Shown here: in pieces, positions 46,518 through 55,959 of the stretch
Layout: the number at the start of each line of letters is the position of its first letter
How positions within the stretch are numbered: position 1 is the stretch's first letter
Assembly (NCBI GenBank): GCA_025358115.1
Contig: JANYKQ010000078.1
Span: 1-64,000, forward strand
DNA from: Methanomicrobiales archaeon
GTDB taxonomy: Archaea > Halobacteriota > Methanomicrobia > Methanomicrobiales > Methanospirillaceae
Reading direction: 5' to 3'
DNA: 64,000 nucleotides
Position numbers and translations under genes: made by a program
Notes under the pieces: model-generated
Told to the model about the DNA's origin: nothing
The model's input: the letters and a program-made list of their open reading frames with translations, nothing else
Database searches by the model: none

Positions 46518-47062
46518 AAGTAATTGGCGTTGTCGGGCTGCCCGCAAGCGGTAAAGGTGAGTTTTCAAAGATAGCTGCAGAATCAGGTATCCCGGTCATA
46601 GTCATGGGCGATATGATCCGGGCTGCGGTTTCCAGAGCGGGACTGGAACCAAACGATGCAAATTTCGGTGCAACCGCAAACCGGCTCCGGGCAGAGAACG
46701 GCATGGATGCAATCGCGGCATTATGTATACCTGTCATAAACAACCAGACTGCCCCTCTTGTCCTTGTAGACGGGATTCGCGGAGATGCTGAGGTTCGTCT
46801 GTTCCGGAAGCAATTCCCTGCGTTTACCCTTATCAGCATCGATTCTTCGTTTGAAAAACGACTGGACCGGATCAGGGCACGCGGCCGTTCCGATGATTTT
46901 GTCCTGCCCGAATCCCTGCATAGACGCGATGAACGTGAGATGACCTGGGGGCTGGGAAAGGCACTTGCAGAAGCGGATATCAATATAAGAAACGAGGGTA
47001 GTCTTGAGGAATTCTCAGCAGAAGTAATATCTGTCCTTGCCTCACTGGGGCGTGAGCGATGA
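46514..47062 (+). CDS. nucleoside monophosphate kinase-like P-loop protein (UPF0200)
   Basis: The 182-residue protein starts with GTG overlapping the previous stop and has a P-loop GLPASGKGEFSKIA at residues 8-20, VIVMGDMIRAAV, a Walker B-like VLVDGIRG and a lid-type RIRARGRSDD segment. This is the archaeal UPF0200 family, related to adenylate and dephospho-CoA kinases but with unproven substrate. Overlap with both neighbours suggests a shared expression with the radical SAM and isomerase genes, though no common pathway is evident. Confidence 0.85.
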   Translation: MKVIGVVGLPASGKGEFSKIAAESGIPVIVMGDMIRAAVSRAGLEPNDANFGATANRLRAENGMDAIAALCIPVINNQTAPLVLVDGIRGDAEVRLFRKQFPAFTLISIDSSFEKRLDRIRARGRSDDFVLPESLHRRDEREMTWGLGKALAEADINIRNEGSLEEFSAEVISVLASLGRER

Positions 47063-47832
47063 CAATCAAACCGTATTTCTCCTCTTCATCAAAAGTCTGG
47101 GATGAGATCGCATGGGTATACGGGATCGAAGAAGCGGGTTACGAGGGGTGGGAGATCGTAGCGGACGGGAACTACAAACTGGATAATCCGGAATGTTTCA
47201 GGAAAATACAAGAGGTGATTGCGAGCACGCATCTCGGTATTTCCGTGCATGCCCCTTTTGGCGATCTGAACCTCGCCACGTTAAACGATCCCATATGGCG
47301 CGAATCGATCCGGCAGATCTGCACATGTATAACATTTGCATCTGAAATCGCAGACCGGATCACCATTCATCCCGGCTATCTTTCCCCGGTTGGCAAACTG
47401 GTGCCCCAGAAAGTCTGGAATCTCCAGAAAGAGGCTCTCCGGCAGATCGGGAAATGTGCTGCTGAACATTCAGTAGTGGCATGCGTTGAGAACATGATCG
47501 GGGTAAAAGAATTCCTCTGCCAGCTTCCTGAAGAACTGATCGGCATGACGGAAGGAATCGAAGGGATCGGCATGACCTTTGATTTCGGTCATGCAAATAC
47601 CCTGGGCAAAGTGAACAGCTTCCTGCCGTATGTAAATAAGGCCAGTCACATCCATATCCATGACAATCACGGTACTTCCGATGAACATCTGGCACTTGGG
47701 GACGGACTCATCAACTGGCCTGTTGTCGGGAAGGCTGTAGCAGGGAATTATAACGGGATTGTTGTTATCGAAGGACGATCAGTGGAAGAAGCAAGAAAGA
47801 GCCTGCCGATATTCCGGAAGTGTTTTTCATGA
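47059..47832 (+). CDS. sugar phosphate isomerase/epimerase-like TIM barrel protein
   Basis: The 257-residue protein belongs to the xylose isomerase-like/AP endonuclease 2 barrel fold: SVHAPFGDLNLA, ITIHPGYLSP, VACVENMIG, MTFDFGHANT, HIHIHDNHGTSDEHLALGDG and VVIEGRS. The His, Glu and Asp residues in these blocks form the usual trinuclear or dinuclear metal site. Family members include endonuclease IV and sugar epimerases; the absence of the longer endonuclease IV motifs favours a small-molecule role. It overlaps neighbouring genes by ATGA at both ends. Confidence 0.8.
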   Translation: MTIKPYFSSSSKVWDEIAWVYGIEEAGYEGWEIVADGNYKLDNPECFRKIQEVIASTHLGISVHAPFGDLNLATLNDPIWRESIRQICTCITFASEIADRITIHPGYLSPVGKLVPQKVWNLQKEALRQIGKCAAEHSVVACVENMIGVKEFLCQLPEELIGMTEGIEGIGMTFDFGHANTLGKVNSFLPYVNKASHIHIHDNHGTSDEHLALGDGLINWPVVGKAVAGNYNGIVVIEGRSVEEARKSLPIFRKCFS

Positions 47833-48767
47833 GTGGCGAGACCCTGCATATCTATTTCCTTGGCACAGCCGGTGCCCTGCCGACACCGCAGCGCAATCCA
47901 CCCTGCATTATGATACGGCGCGGAGCAGATACCCTGCTCTTTGACTGCGGGGAAGGGGCCCAGCAGCAGATGATGAGAGCCCGTTGCGGGTTCTTGGTCA
48001 ATGCGATCTTTGTCACTCACTGGCATGCGGATCACTTTCTCGGTATCTTCGGCCTTGTGCAGACGATGTCATTCAACGGGCGCACCGAACCACTCACCAT
48101 CTACGGACCGGAGTGGATACAGGAATTTGTCACTACCCTGCGTCATGTCACCCGGTTCAACCTCAAATTCACGATTGACGCGGTTGAACTTAACCACGGT
48201 TCATGGGTGCGGTTCGACGGGTATACAGTCACCGCATTTGCAGTAAGCCACGGCATGCCGGCACTGGGGTATTCCCTTGAAGAAGATCCCCGCCCGGGCA
48301 GGTTTGACCGCGAAGGAGCAATCGCGCTCGGGGTTCCGCCGGGTCCCCTTTTTGGCAGGCTCCAGCGCGGGGAAGCGATCACCATAGGTCCTGAAGGGCA
48401 GAAGCGTGAAATAAAACCTGAAGATGTGCTTGGCACTCCCCGGCCCGGGCGCAAAATTGTTTACACCGGCGATACCCGCGCAGTCCATAACTCCTTAGGA
48501 GAGGTTGCCCGGCATGCAGATCTCCTGATCCACGATGCAACCTACGATGAGACTGAAGCCAACAGGGCCAATGAATTCTACCATGCAACAGCAGCCCAGG
48601 CCGGAGATGCTGCAACGGTCCTGCAAGCCCGCACGCTTGTTCTTGTCCACATCAGTTCACGATATACAGATTCACAGGCCCATGTGAGCGATGCAAAACA
48701 GAAATTCACCGGCCCGGTTATTTCACCCAATGATCTCGATATGATTGAAGTGCCATTCCGGGATTGA
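47829..48767 (+). CDS. rnz: ribonuclease Z (tRNA 3' endonuclease)
   Basis: Started at the ATG overlapping the previous stop, the protein is 312 residues, usual for short-form RNase Z. It begins HIYFLGTAGALPTPQRNP and contains the beta-lactamase zinc motif THWHADHFLG, further ligands in VYTGDTR and LLIHDATY, and the late HASS-equivalent VHISSRY. The enzyme removes the 3' trailer of tRNA precursors. The PxKxRN-type segment reads TPQRNPP here. It ends the four-gene overlapping unit. Confidence 0.95.
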   Translation: MSGETLHIYFLGTAGALPTPQRNPPCIMIRRGADTLLFDCGEGAQQQMMRARCGFLVNAIFVTHWHADHFLGIFGLVQTMSFNGRTEPLTIYGPEWIQEFVTTLRHVTRFNLKFTIDAVELNHGSWVRFDGYTVTAFAVSHGMPALGYSLEEDPRPGRFDREGAIALGVPPGPLFGRLQRGEAITIGPEGQKREIKPEDVLGTPRPGRKIVYTGDTRAVHNSLGEVARHADLLIHDATYDETEANRANEFYHATAAQAGDAATVLQARTLVLVHISSRYTDSQAHVSDAKQKFTGPVISPNDLDMIEVPFRD

Positions 48768-48928
48768 CCCGTTCCATATTTTTAGGTATTTTTACCTTTT
48801 TTGTGAATAACAAGTAAATTAAATCTTCAGACACCCATTCATGAATATACAGAGCAATATCAAAATAGCGCGGCATTGACGAAAATCGTACAAAATGCCC
48901 GTTTCGCTGTGTGTGTGGTGAGAACAAA

Positions 48929-50776
48929 ATGGAAAATAACGATTCAAACAATGTGCTTGTGTACCGTCTTGGCGCAGGCTGTGATCTTGCAGATATCGAA
49001 GCAGGAAATATCTACCAGGGAAAGGTGCAGGGCTTTGCAACCTTTGGCATGTTCGTACAATTAAATGACCGGATCAAGGGACTTGTGCACAAGAGCAATG
49101 TTAAGGCTGAACACAAAGAACGCGATTCCATCCTTGTAAAAGTACGCGAAGTCCGGCCAAACGGCAATATCGATCTCGAAGAAGTGCAGTACCAGGTTTA
49201 CCAGGTGGAGAGTGTTGAACGGAAATCCACTACGGTAAGAATTATCGATCTCCCGTCAAAACTGGGAAAGACCGTTGCCATCGAAGGCGAGATCGCCCAG
49301 ATCAAACAGACCAGCGGTCCTACCATATTTACCATTGTTGACGAAACCGGTACCCAGAACGGGGCTGCATTTATCGAAGCCGGTGTACGGGCATATCCTG
49401 AAGCAGAACTTGGGAACATGGTCAAGCTGATCGGTGAAGTGATGATGAGAAACGGTCAGCTCCAGATTGAGGTTGACGGACTATCCATCCTTAATGATGA
49501 AGAAGCAGCGGTTGTCAAAGTAAGGATTGAAAAAGCCCTGGACCTTCGTTCAGAACCGGAGAACATTCCACTCCTGGTCCCCAGCGAGGTCATGGAGAAA
49601 CTCCGTCCCGAGATGAGAAAGGTTGCAAAGATCATCAGAAAAGCGGTCTTTACCTCCCAGCCCATCATCCTGCGGCACCATGCGGATGCAGACGGCATCT
49701 GCTCGGCAGTTGCAATCGAACAGGCGGTCGTTTCCCTTATCCGCGAGTGCGGTGGTGACTTTGATGCCGAATACTTCTTATTCAAGCGGGCTCCTTCAAA
49801 AGCACCGTTCTACGAGATCGAAGATATCACCCGTGATCTTGACTTCTCGTTAAAAGACCATGTCCGTTTCGGCCAGAAGATGCCCCTCGTGATCCTCACC
49901 GACAACGGATCAACTGAAGAGGACGAACCTTCTTATAAGATTGCCAGTGTCTATGAGATCCCGTTTGTGGTAATCGACCACCATCACCCGGATACTTCCA
50001 TCGACAAATACCTCCTCGCCCATGTCAATCCCTACCATGTCGGGGGAGACTTCGGGATTACGGCCGGTATGCTCGGCACTGAAGTCGCACGGCTGATCAA
50101 CCCAAAAGTCGAACAATTAATTCGCCACCTCCCTGCAGTAGCAGCCGTAGGGGATCGTTCCGAGGCTCCCGAACGGGCATTATATCTCGGCCTTGTAAAG
50201 GACAACTTCCCCGAACAGCACTGCAAGGATATTGCCCTGGCACTCGACTACGAGCAGTTCTGGCTCCGGTTTAATGATGGCAGGGAGATTGTAAAGGATA
50301 TCTTAAACTTAACCGGAAATACCGAGCGCCACAAGAAACTCCTGGCCCTCCTGATCGATGGTGCAAATACCATGATTGCCGACCAGATGAGCGCCTGTAT
50401 GGCTCACGTCGATCCCCGTGTTCTGAAAAATGATGCACGCCTCTTCCTCCTGGATGTTGAGATCCATGCCCACAAGTTCACCTTCCCCCCCCCGGGCAAG
50501 ACTTCCGGCGAGGTGCATGACCGCCTCTGCCAGCAGAATGCCGGTAAACCTGTGGTAACTATCGGGTTTGGACCGGACTTTGCCGTGCTCAGGTCCCGTG
50601 GCGTCCTGATGAACATCCCCAAGATGGTCAGGGAACTGCGGGTCGAGATCCCGGGCGGCGGCATCAGCGGTGGCGGACACCTGGTAGTTGGCAGTATAAA
50701 ATTTGTTGAAGGTATGCGCTCTGTGGTCATCGAAGCATTGATAGACAAAATTGCTGATGCCCAGGTACAGCAATAA
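48929..50776 (+). CDS. S1-OB-DHH phosphoesterase (archaeal RecJ-like)
   Basis: The ATG at 48929 is preferred (615 residues) with GGTGAG upstream; the track GTG lies 18 nt before. Domains in order: S1 RNA-binding barrel (~20-75: IYQGKVQGFATFGMFVQL), an OB-fold (~110-180) and a DHH/DHHA1 catalytic region (~230-600) with HHADADGICSAVA, DNGSTEED, IDHHHPD and VGDRSE, and the C-terminal GGGISGGGHLVVGS. It is an archaeal RecJ-like nuclease of the type linked to RNA or DNA 5' end processing or to the replication GINS complex. Substrate is not determined by sequence. Monocistronic. Confidence 0.88.
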   Translation: MENNDSNNVLVYRLGAGCDLADIEAGNIYQGKVQGFATFGMFVQLNDRIKGLVHKSNVKAEHKERDSILVKVREVRPNGNIDLEEVQYQVYQVESVERKSTTVRIIDLPSKLGKTVAIEGEIAQIKQTSGPTIFTIVDETGTQNGAAFIEAGVRAYPEAELGNMVKLIGEVMMRNGQLQIEVDGLSILNDEEAAVVKVRIEKALDLRSEPENIPLLVPSEVMEKLRPEMRKVAKIIRKAVFTSQPIILRHHADADGICSAVAIEQAVVSLIRECGGDFDAEYFLFKRAPSKAPFYEIEDITRDLDFSLKDHVRFGQKMPLVILTDNGSTEEDEPSYKIASVYEIPFVVIDHHHPDTSIDKYLLAHVNPYHVGGDFGITAGMLGTEVARLINPKVEQLIRHLPAVAAVGDRSEAPERALYLGLVKDNFPEQHCKDIALALDYEQFWLRFNDGREIVKDILNLTGNTERHKKLLALLIDGANTMIADQMSACMAHVDPRVLKNDARLFLLDVEIHAHKFTFPPPGKTSGEVHDRLCQQNAGKPVVTIGFGPDFAVLRSRGVLMNIPKMVRELRVEIPGGGISGGGHLVVGSIKFVEGMRSVVIEALIDKIADAQVQQ

Positions 50777-50949
50777 TTTTTTTTTACAAAGATTACCCAT
50801 TTTGTATAATTATCCCCGTAAAATTAAAAACAAACCTGAAAACCTTCGTTTTCAAGAACAGCCTGCCCGGAAGGCCAGATAAATTCTTTCTGGTCGAAAT
50901 TATGGTGCAGCAGGAAAAAAGGGACTGGATTTTTCGCCCGAAAATTAGA

Positions 50950-50961
50950 TATCTATATATA
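50950..50961 (+). promoter_or_regulatory. TATA box of the small winged-helix gene
   Basis: TATCTATATATA lies 40-50 nt upstream of the ATG at 51001. The predicted transcript would begin around 50982, just ahead of a GAGG ribosome binding site. Confidence 0.55.
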
Positions 50962-51000
50962 GCAGTTGAATTATATGAGTTTCTAATGCTGAGGCACAAC

Positions 51001-51252
51001 ATGTCAACTACCAAAAAGTTACGTGAAACGTATAATGAGACCCAGCACAAGATCGTCCAGTACCTCAATTCCGGTATAACTTTAGGCAAGCACTATTTCA
51101 AATCGAAATACATTGCCAAAGACCTCGGGTTATCACCCAAAGAGGTAGGAACCAACATGGCGATCCTTGCCGATAACTGCAAGGAACTGGACATCATACG
51201 GTGGAGCTATTCGAACAGCACAACATGGATGGTCACGCCAAGGGCGTGCTAA
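51001..51252 (+). CDS. small winged-helix-like protein
   Basis: The ATG at 51001 has GAGG 8 nt upstream and a TATA box ~45 nt upstream, so it is preferred over the track start at 50902. The 83-residue product (KLRETYNETQHKIVQYLNSG; YIAKDLGLSPKEVGTNMAILAD) reads as a helix-turn-helix resembling small archaeal DUF7123-like proteins. It may bind DNA, but no ligand domain is present. The gene at 51282 follows after 29 bp. Confidence 0.6.
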   Translation: MSTTKKLRETYNETQHKIVQYLNSGITLGKHYFKSKYIAKDLGLSPKEVGTNMAILADNCKELDIIRWSYSNSTTWMVTPRAC

Positions 51253-51281
51253 TCCCATCCATTTAGTTTAACTCTTTTATC

Positions 51282-51470
51282 ATGGCGAAAGTTCTGGAGT
51301 TCGAATCTGAGATCGAATTTGTTGCAGATATCAATGACCACAAAGACTGCCTGATGTCACAGGATCCTACGCAGGAGACGCCCAATGCTCTCTGGTACAA
51401 CATAGACATCCCCAAAGGCCATATCTTAAAAGCGGGTGACCGTGTTCGGATCACCGTGGAAAAAATCTAG
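51282..51470 (+). CDS. conserved-looking 62-residue protein
   Basis: The ORF encodes an acidic, hydrophilic 62-residue protein (MAKVLEFESEIEFVAD; WYNIDIPKGHILKAGDRVRI) whose end reads as a small beta-barrel. No signal or membrane helix is present. I do not recognise a named family. Spacing of 29 nt from the preceding winged-helix gene suggests co-transcription. Confidence 0.55.
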   Translation: MAKVLEFESEIEFVADINDHKDCLMSQDPTQETPNALWYNIDIPKGHILKAGDRVRITVEKI

Positions 51471-51832
51471 TTTTCCCTATTCAATTATCCCTCATTATTC
51501 TTTTCCCCTTTGAGTTTCTTGAACCGGTTTGCTGCGTTAAACGCATCGATGAGCTCCCGTTATTGCAGACGATATGCGGTAGATCTTCACAAAGTTTTTG
51601 AGTTTTGGCAGATTCCTTTCATCTTAACAGATCCAAAAAAATCATGACACGAACGTTCACCAGGATTTTTTTTAAAAATCCTCTGCAAATCCAAAGCAAA
51701 GGGACATACCGGTGTTTTTTTTTACTGACCGAACGGTCAGGAAGATTATTATCTGGTAAAATAGAGATGGGAAGATTAATTTAAAAAATAAACACAGGTG
51801 CCGGGTAAATTTTTTTAAAAGGGGATGAAACC
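51471..51832 (-). pseudogene. gap with a decayed C-terminal gene fragment
   Basis: On the minus strand, 51485-51559 encodes ELIDAFNAANRFKKLKGEKNNEG followed by a stop, and about 51560-51640 in another frame encodes KLKNFVKIYRISSAIT. The two pieces read like one protein tail broken by a frameshift. No start or upstream body is present. The rest of the gap, toward 51832, is A/T-rich promoter-like DNA for the GH57 gene with AGGGGATGAAACC before its ATG. Confidence 0.3.
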
Positions 51833-54337
51833 ATGAGTCGTAATATCTGTATACATGGCCATTTTTATCAGCCGCCCCGTGAGAATCCCTGGCTTGAGGA
51901 AGTTGAGACAGAGGATTCTGCATATCCGTTTCATGACTGGAATGAACGCATTACTGCAGAATGCTATGCACCCAATGCAGCCTCCCGTATTCTGGATTCG
52001 GACAGGAAGATCATTGATATTGTCAACAACTATACCAAGATCAGTTTCAATTTCGGGCCCACACTCCTGACCTGGCTGGAACAGAACAAAAATGATGTGT
52101 ACCTGGCGATCCTTGAAGCCGATAAAGAGAGTATAAAACGGTTCTCCGGGCATGGTTCTGCCATCGCCCAAGTGTACAACCATATTATCATGCCCCTTGC
52201 AAACAGCAGGGATAAGCGTACCCAGATCATCTGGGGAATCAGGGATTTCACCCATCGGTTCGGGCGGGAACCTGAAGGGATGTGGCTGCCCGAGACAGCA
52301 GTTGACGTAGAAACTCTCGAGATTCTTGCAGAACTGAAGATCCGGTTTACCATCCTCTCCCCAAAACAAGCCCGTCGCATTAAGCCGGTCAACAGCATCC
52401 AGTGGACCGACGTGAGCCGGGGGAGCATTGACAGTTCGATGCCATATCTCTGCCAGTTACCTTCCGGCGAGTCGATAGCGATCTTTTTTTACGATGAGGG
52501 CATTTCACAGGAACTTGCCTTTAGCAATCTTTTGGAAAACGGTGAAGTGTATGCCAACCGGATGATTCGCTATTTTGCCCAGTACCAGAAACAGTCCGGG
52601 CTTTTATCGGTTGCCTCCGATGGAGAGACCTATGGGCATCACCACAGGTTTGGCGATATGGCACTAGCCTATGCCCTCTACCTTATAGAATCCAAAAACC
52701 TGGCACAGATCACCATTTATGGAGAATATCTGAGTAGCAATCCCCCTACTCATCAGGTAGAGATCATTGAAAATACGTCATGGAGCTGCACACACGGGGT
52801 CGAACGCTGGAGAGAAGACTGTGGCTGCTGTACCACAGGTTCCATTGTCCAGATGACCGTATCCAATCCATTCGCTCATTCCGCAGCAAAGGAGGTATTA
52901 ACCGGTGCGAAAAGTTGTTCCCTGGTGTCACGCCAGAAATGGCGATCTCCCCTGAGAAAAGCCATGGACTGGCTCCGCCAGACACTCATCTCTCTCTTTG
53001 ATGATCGGATGAGCCAGTACGTAACCGATCCCTGGCAGGTCCGGGATGAATATATCGATATAATTCTGGACCGTTCTCTCCTTAACATTGAAAAGTTCTT
53101 CTCAAAACACGCGATTCGTACCCTTTCCGACAAAGAGAGGGTCGAAGTACTCAAGCTGCTCGAGATACAAAGAAACGGGATGCTCATGTATACGAGCTGC
53201 GGGTGGTTTTTTGACGACATATCCGGTATAGAATCGGTCCAGGTTCTGCGGTATGCCTGCCGTGCAATGCAGCTTGTACGGGAAGTTGCCGGTGTTGATC
53301 CTGAACCGGATTTCATCTATATCCTGAAAAATGCCCCCAGTAATGTACCGGAATACAAGGATGGGGCACAGGTTTACCGGAATTTTGTCCAGACATCGGT
53401 TGTTGATCTTTCACGGGTAGGTTTTCACTATGCATTATCGTCATTAATTGTTGATTCTCCTGAAAAGATCCGGATAAAAAATTATACCCTGAAAAATGTG
53501 GAATATCATAAGACAGAAGCCGGTGAGCTCAAACTGGCAGTTGGAAAAGTCTTTTTGTATTCCGACATCACCTGGGAAGAAAATACCCTGATGTTTGCCG
53601 TCCTTCACCTGGGAAACCATAATTTCATGGGGGGGGCTACAGAATTTACTGATGAGAAGAGATATTTTGCCATGCGGAATGAATTGCAGGATGGTTTTTC
53701 CAAAAGTGACATCCCCCGGATGATTCTGAGCCTTGAGAACCATTTTGGCAGTCATTTCTATTCACTCTGGGACCTGTTCCGTGACGGGCAGCGAAAAGTA
53801 TTGTACTCAATTCTTGACACCACACTTGCGGATATGGAATCCGCATTCAGGCATATCTACAACCAGTTTTTACCCCTTCTCCATGCAATGAAAGAGATGC
53901 AGATCCCCCCCCCGAAGGTACTCGAGGATCCGGTATGGTATATCATCAATCTCGATCTGAAAAAAGTCCTGTCCAATGGGAATCTCGATACCCGGCGACT
54001 TGCAGCCCTGGTTGGTGAAATGACCCGGGGAAAATTCGAGCCGGATACTGATACCCTGAATTTTACTGCAAGTCATGCAATAACCAACCTCATGCAGCGT
54101 CTTTTTGAGAACCCGGACGATCTCGTCCTCATGGAAAAGATCGTAACAGTATTCAGAGTGTTGTCCCCGCTCTCACTGGTGTACAATCTTTGGGAGTGCC
54201 AGAACGATTATTTCCACATTGGCCAGAAAAATGCAATGGTCATGCAGGCACTATCCAAAACGGGAGATACCCATGCACGAGAATGGACCCGGCTGTTTGA
54301 GGAAATGGGAGGATACCTGGGAGTGAAATTCTCATGA
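51833..54337 (+). CDS. large GH57/DUF3536 alpha-glucan-active enzyme
   Basis: The 834-residue protein opens with the family 57 block ICIHGHFYQPPRENPWLE. Later blocks are GREPEGMWLPETAVD (expected nucleophile Glu), SVASDGETYGHHH (expected acid Asp) and a long C-terminal DUF3536 region (about 450-834) that is mostly helical. Relatives are linked to glycogen metabolism in archaea and bacteria but their exact specificity is unsettled. There is no signal peptide, so it is cytoplasmic. It precedes malQ by ~100 bp on the same strand. Confidence 0.88.
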   Translation: MSRNICIHGHFYQPPRENPWLEEVETEDSAYPFHDWNERITAECYAPNAASRILDSDRKIIDIVNNYTKISFNFGPTLLTWLEQNKNDVYLAILEADKESIKRFSGHGSAIAQVYNHIIMPLANSRDKRTQIIWGIRDFTHRFGREPEGMWLPETAVDVETLEILAELKIRFTILSPKQARRIKPVNSIQWTDVSRGSIDSSMPYLCQLPSGESIAIFFYDEGISQELAFSNLLENGEVYANRMIRYFAQYQKQSGLLSVASDGETYGHHHRFGDMALAYALYLIESKNLAQITIYGEYLSSNPPTHQVEIIENTSWSCTHGVERWREDCGCCTTGSIVQMTVSNPFAHSAAKEVLTGAKSCSLVSRQKWRSPLRKAMDWLRQTLISLFDDRMSQYVTDPWQVRDEYIDIILDRSLLNIEKFFSKHAIRTLSDKERVEVLKLLEIQRNGMLMYTSCGWFFDDISGIESVQVLRYACRAMQLVREVAGVDPEPDFIYILKNAPSNVPEYKDGAQVYRNFVQTSVVDLSRVGFHYALSSLIVDSPEKIRIKNYTLKNVEYHKTEAGELKLAVGKVFLYSDITWEENTLMFAVLHLGNHNFMGGATEFTDEKRYFAMRNELQDGFSKSDIPRMILSLENHFGSHFYSLWDLFRDGQRKVLYSILDTTLADMESAFRHIYNQFLPLLHAMKEMQIPPPKVLEDPVWYIINLDLKKVLSNGNLDTRRLAALVGEMTRGKFEPDTDTLNFTASHAITNLMQRLFENPDDLVLMEKIVTVFRVLSPLSLVYNLWECQNDYFHIGQKNAMVMQALSKTGDTHAREWTRLFEEMGGYLGVKFS

Positions 54338-54435
54338 TATGCAGTGGAGGACAGGCAACGGCAGCACCTTGCGATGCGCATGACATTTCTGTATACTTAT
54401 CCGGAACAACCGGAAATACAATGGGGGACTAAAGT

Positions 54436-55953
54436 GTGAAACAGAGAGGAAGCGGAATCCTGTTACCAGTCACGTCTCTTTTTTCCGGATATGGTATCGG
54501 AGATCTCGGACCATCGGCCTGCCGGTTCGTGGATTTCCTGTCTGATGCAGAACAAAGTTACTGGCAGATCCTTCCCTTAAATCCCACCAGCCAGGACTAT
54601 GATAATTCACCGTATCACAGTATATCTGCCTTTGCGTTTAACACCAACCTCATAAGCCCCGACAGCCTGGTGCAGGACCGTTTTTTAAAAGCGTCCGATA
54701 TTCCTGCAATGCCAGAATTCCCCCGTGGCAGAGTAGATTATCCTGCGGTGATCCCGTTCAAGGAACAAATTTTGTCCCTTGCCTTCGACAGGTTCCAGAA
54801 GGACAAAACCGGTCTTGCCGGATATAACGAATTCTGCAGGAATAATGCCTGGTGGCTTGAGGATTTTGCACTCTTTATCTCGTTACACCGGCACTATAAG
54901 GGCAACTGCTGGAACACATGGCCCGAAGAGATAAAATATCGTAAACCCGCTGCACTGGATACGATGCGACAGCGGCTAAAAACAATGATCGATAAGGAAA
55001 AATTTCTCCAGTATATTTTTTTCCAGCAGTGGAAGAGGTTGAAAACCTACTCCCAAAAAAAAGGGATCTGCCTGATCGGGGATATCCCGATTTACGTTAA
55101 TTACGACAGTGCCGATGTATGGACACACCCGTCATTGTTCCGGCTTGATGACCAGCTCCGGCCTCTCGTTATCGCCGGGGTACCCCCGGATTATTTCAGC
55201 AAGACAGGACAACTCTGGAAAAACCCGCTCTTCTGCTGGGAAGAGCATGAAAAAGATGGATTTTCCTGGTGGATAAAGCGGGTTGAGCATAACCTGTCCT
55301 TGTTTGATTATTCAAGAATCGATCATTTCCGGGGATTGGTTGCATACTGGGAAGTGGGAGCTGGTGAAATAAACGCAATTAACGGGAGATGGGTCCCGGC
55401 ACCGGGTGAGAAATTATTAACGCTGATGAAAAAACAGTTTATTGATCTTCCCCTTATTGCAGAAGACCTTGGAATTATTACCCCGGATGTTTCGTTGCTT
55501 ATCAACAGGTTCAGTCTTCCGGGCATGAGGGTGCTTCTCTTTGCGTTTACCGATGATCCTTCGACAAGTCCCCATGCACCTCATAACCTGATACGAAACT
55601 GCATCCTCTATACCGGTACGCACGACAATGCTACCAGCCGGGGCTGGCTTGAATCGGATGCTACACCGGAAGAGAGACTGAACCTTGTGAGGTACATTGG
55701 CCGGGATATCCCCCCGGAACAATTACCTGCAGAACTGATCCGGCTTGCCATGATGTCGGTTGCAGATACCGTGATCATTCCCATGCAGGATATTCTCAGC
55801 CTTGGAGATACAGCCCGGATGAACCGGCCCGGGACTGATACGGGTAACTGGAGATGGCAGATGGAGAAAGGTCAGACGGATCCTGTTGTGACCCGGGAGC
55901 TTGCCGGTATGACACGGATTTTTGGGAGAAGCTCCCGTAAAAAAACCGAGTGA
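54436..55953 (+). CDS. malQ: 4-alpha-glucanotransferase (amylomaltase)
   Basis: The 505-residue protein starts with GTG; GGGG lies ~9 nt upstream. GH77 signatures are RGSGILLPVTSLFSGYGIGDLG, YWQILPLNPTS, GDIPIYVNYDSADVW, FDYSRIDHFRGL (nucleophile Asp), LIAEDLGIITPDV (acid Glu) and TGTHDNAT. It transfers glucan segments between chains, releasing glucose or reshaping linear maltodextrin during glycogen turnover. It is convergent with the second PGI gene, with only 6 nt between the stops. Confidence 0.95.
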   Translation: MKQRGSGILLPVTSLFSGYGIGDLGPSACRFVDFLSDAEQSYWQILPLNPTSQDYDNSPYHSISAFAFNTNLISPDSLVQDRFLKASDIPAMPEFPRGRVDYPAVIPFKEQILSLAFDRFQKDKTGLAGYNEFCRNNAWWLEDFALFISLHRHYKGNCWNTWPEEIKYRKPAALDTMRQRLKTMIDKEKFLQYIFFQQWKRLKTYSQKKGICLIGDIPIYVNYDSADVWTHPSLFRLDDQLRPLVIAGVPPDYFSKTGQLWKNPLFCWEEHEKDGFSWWIKRVEHNLSLFDYSRIDHFRGLVAYWEVGAGEINAINGRWVPAPGEKLLTLMKKQFIDLPLIAEDLGIITPDVSLLINRFSLPGMRVLLFAFTDDPSTSPHAPHNLIRNCILYTGTHDNATSRGWLESDATPEERLNLVRYIGRDIPPEQLPAELIRLAMMSVADTVIIPMQDILSLGDTARMNRPGTDTGNWRWQMEKGQTDPVVTRELAGMTRIFGRSSRKKTE

Positions 55954-55959
55954 AAGAAT

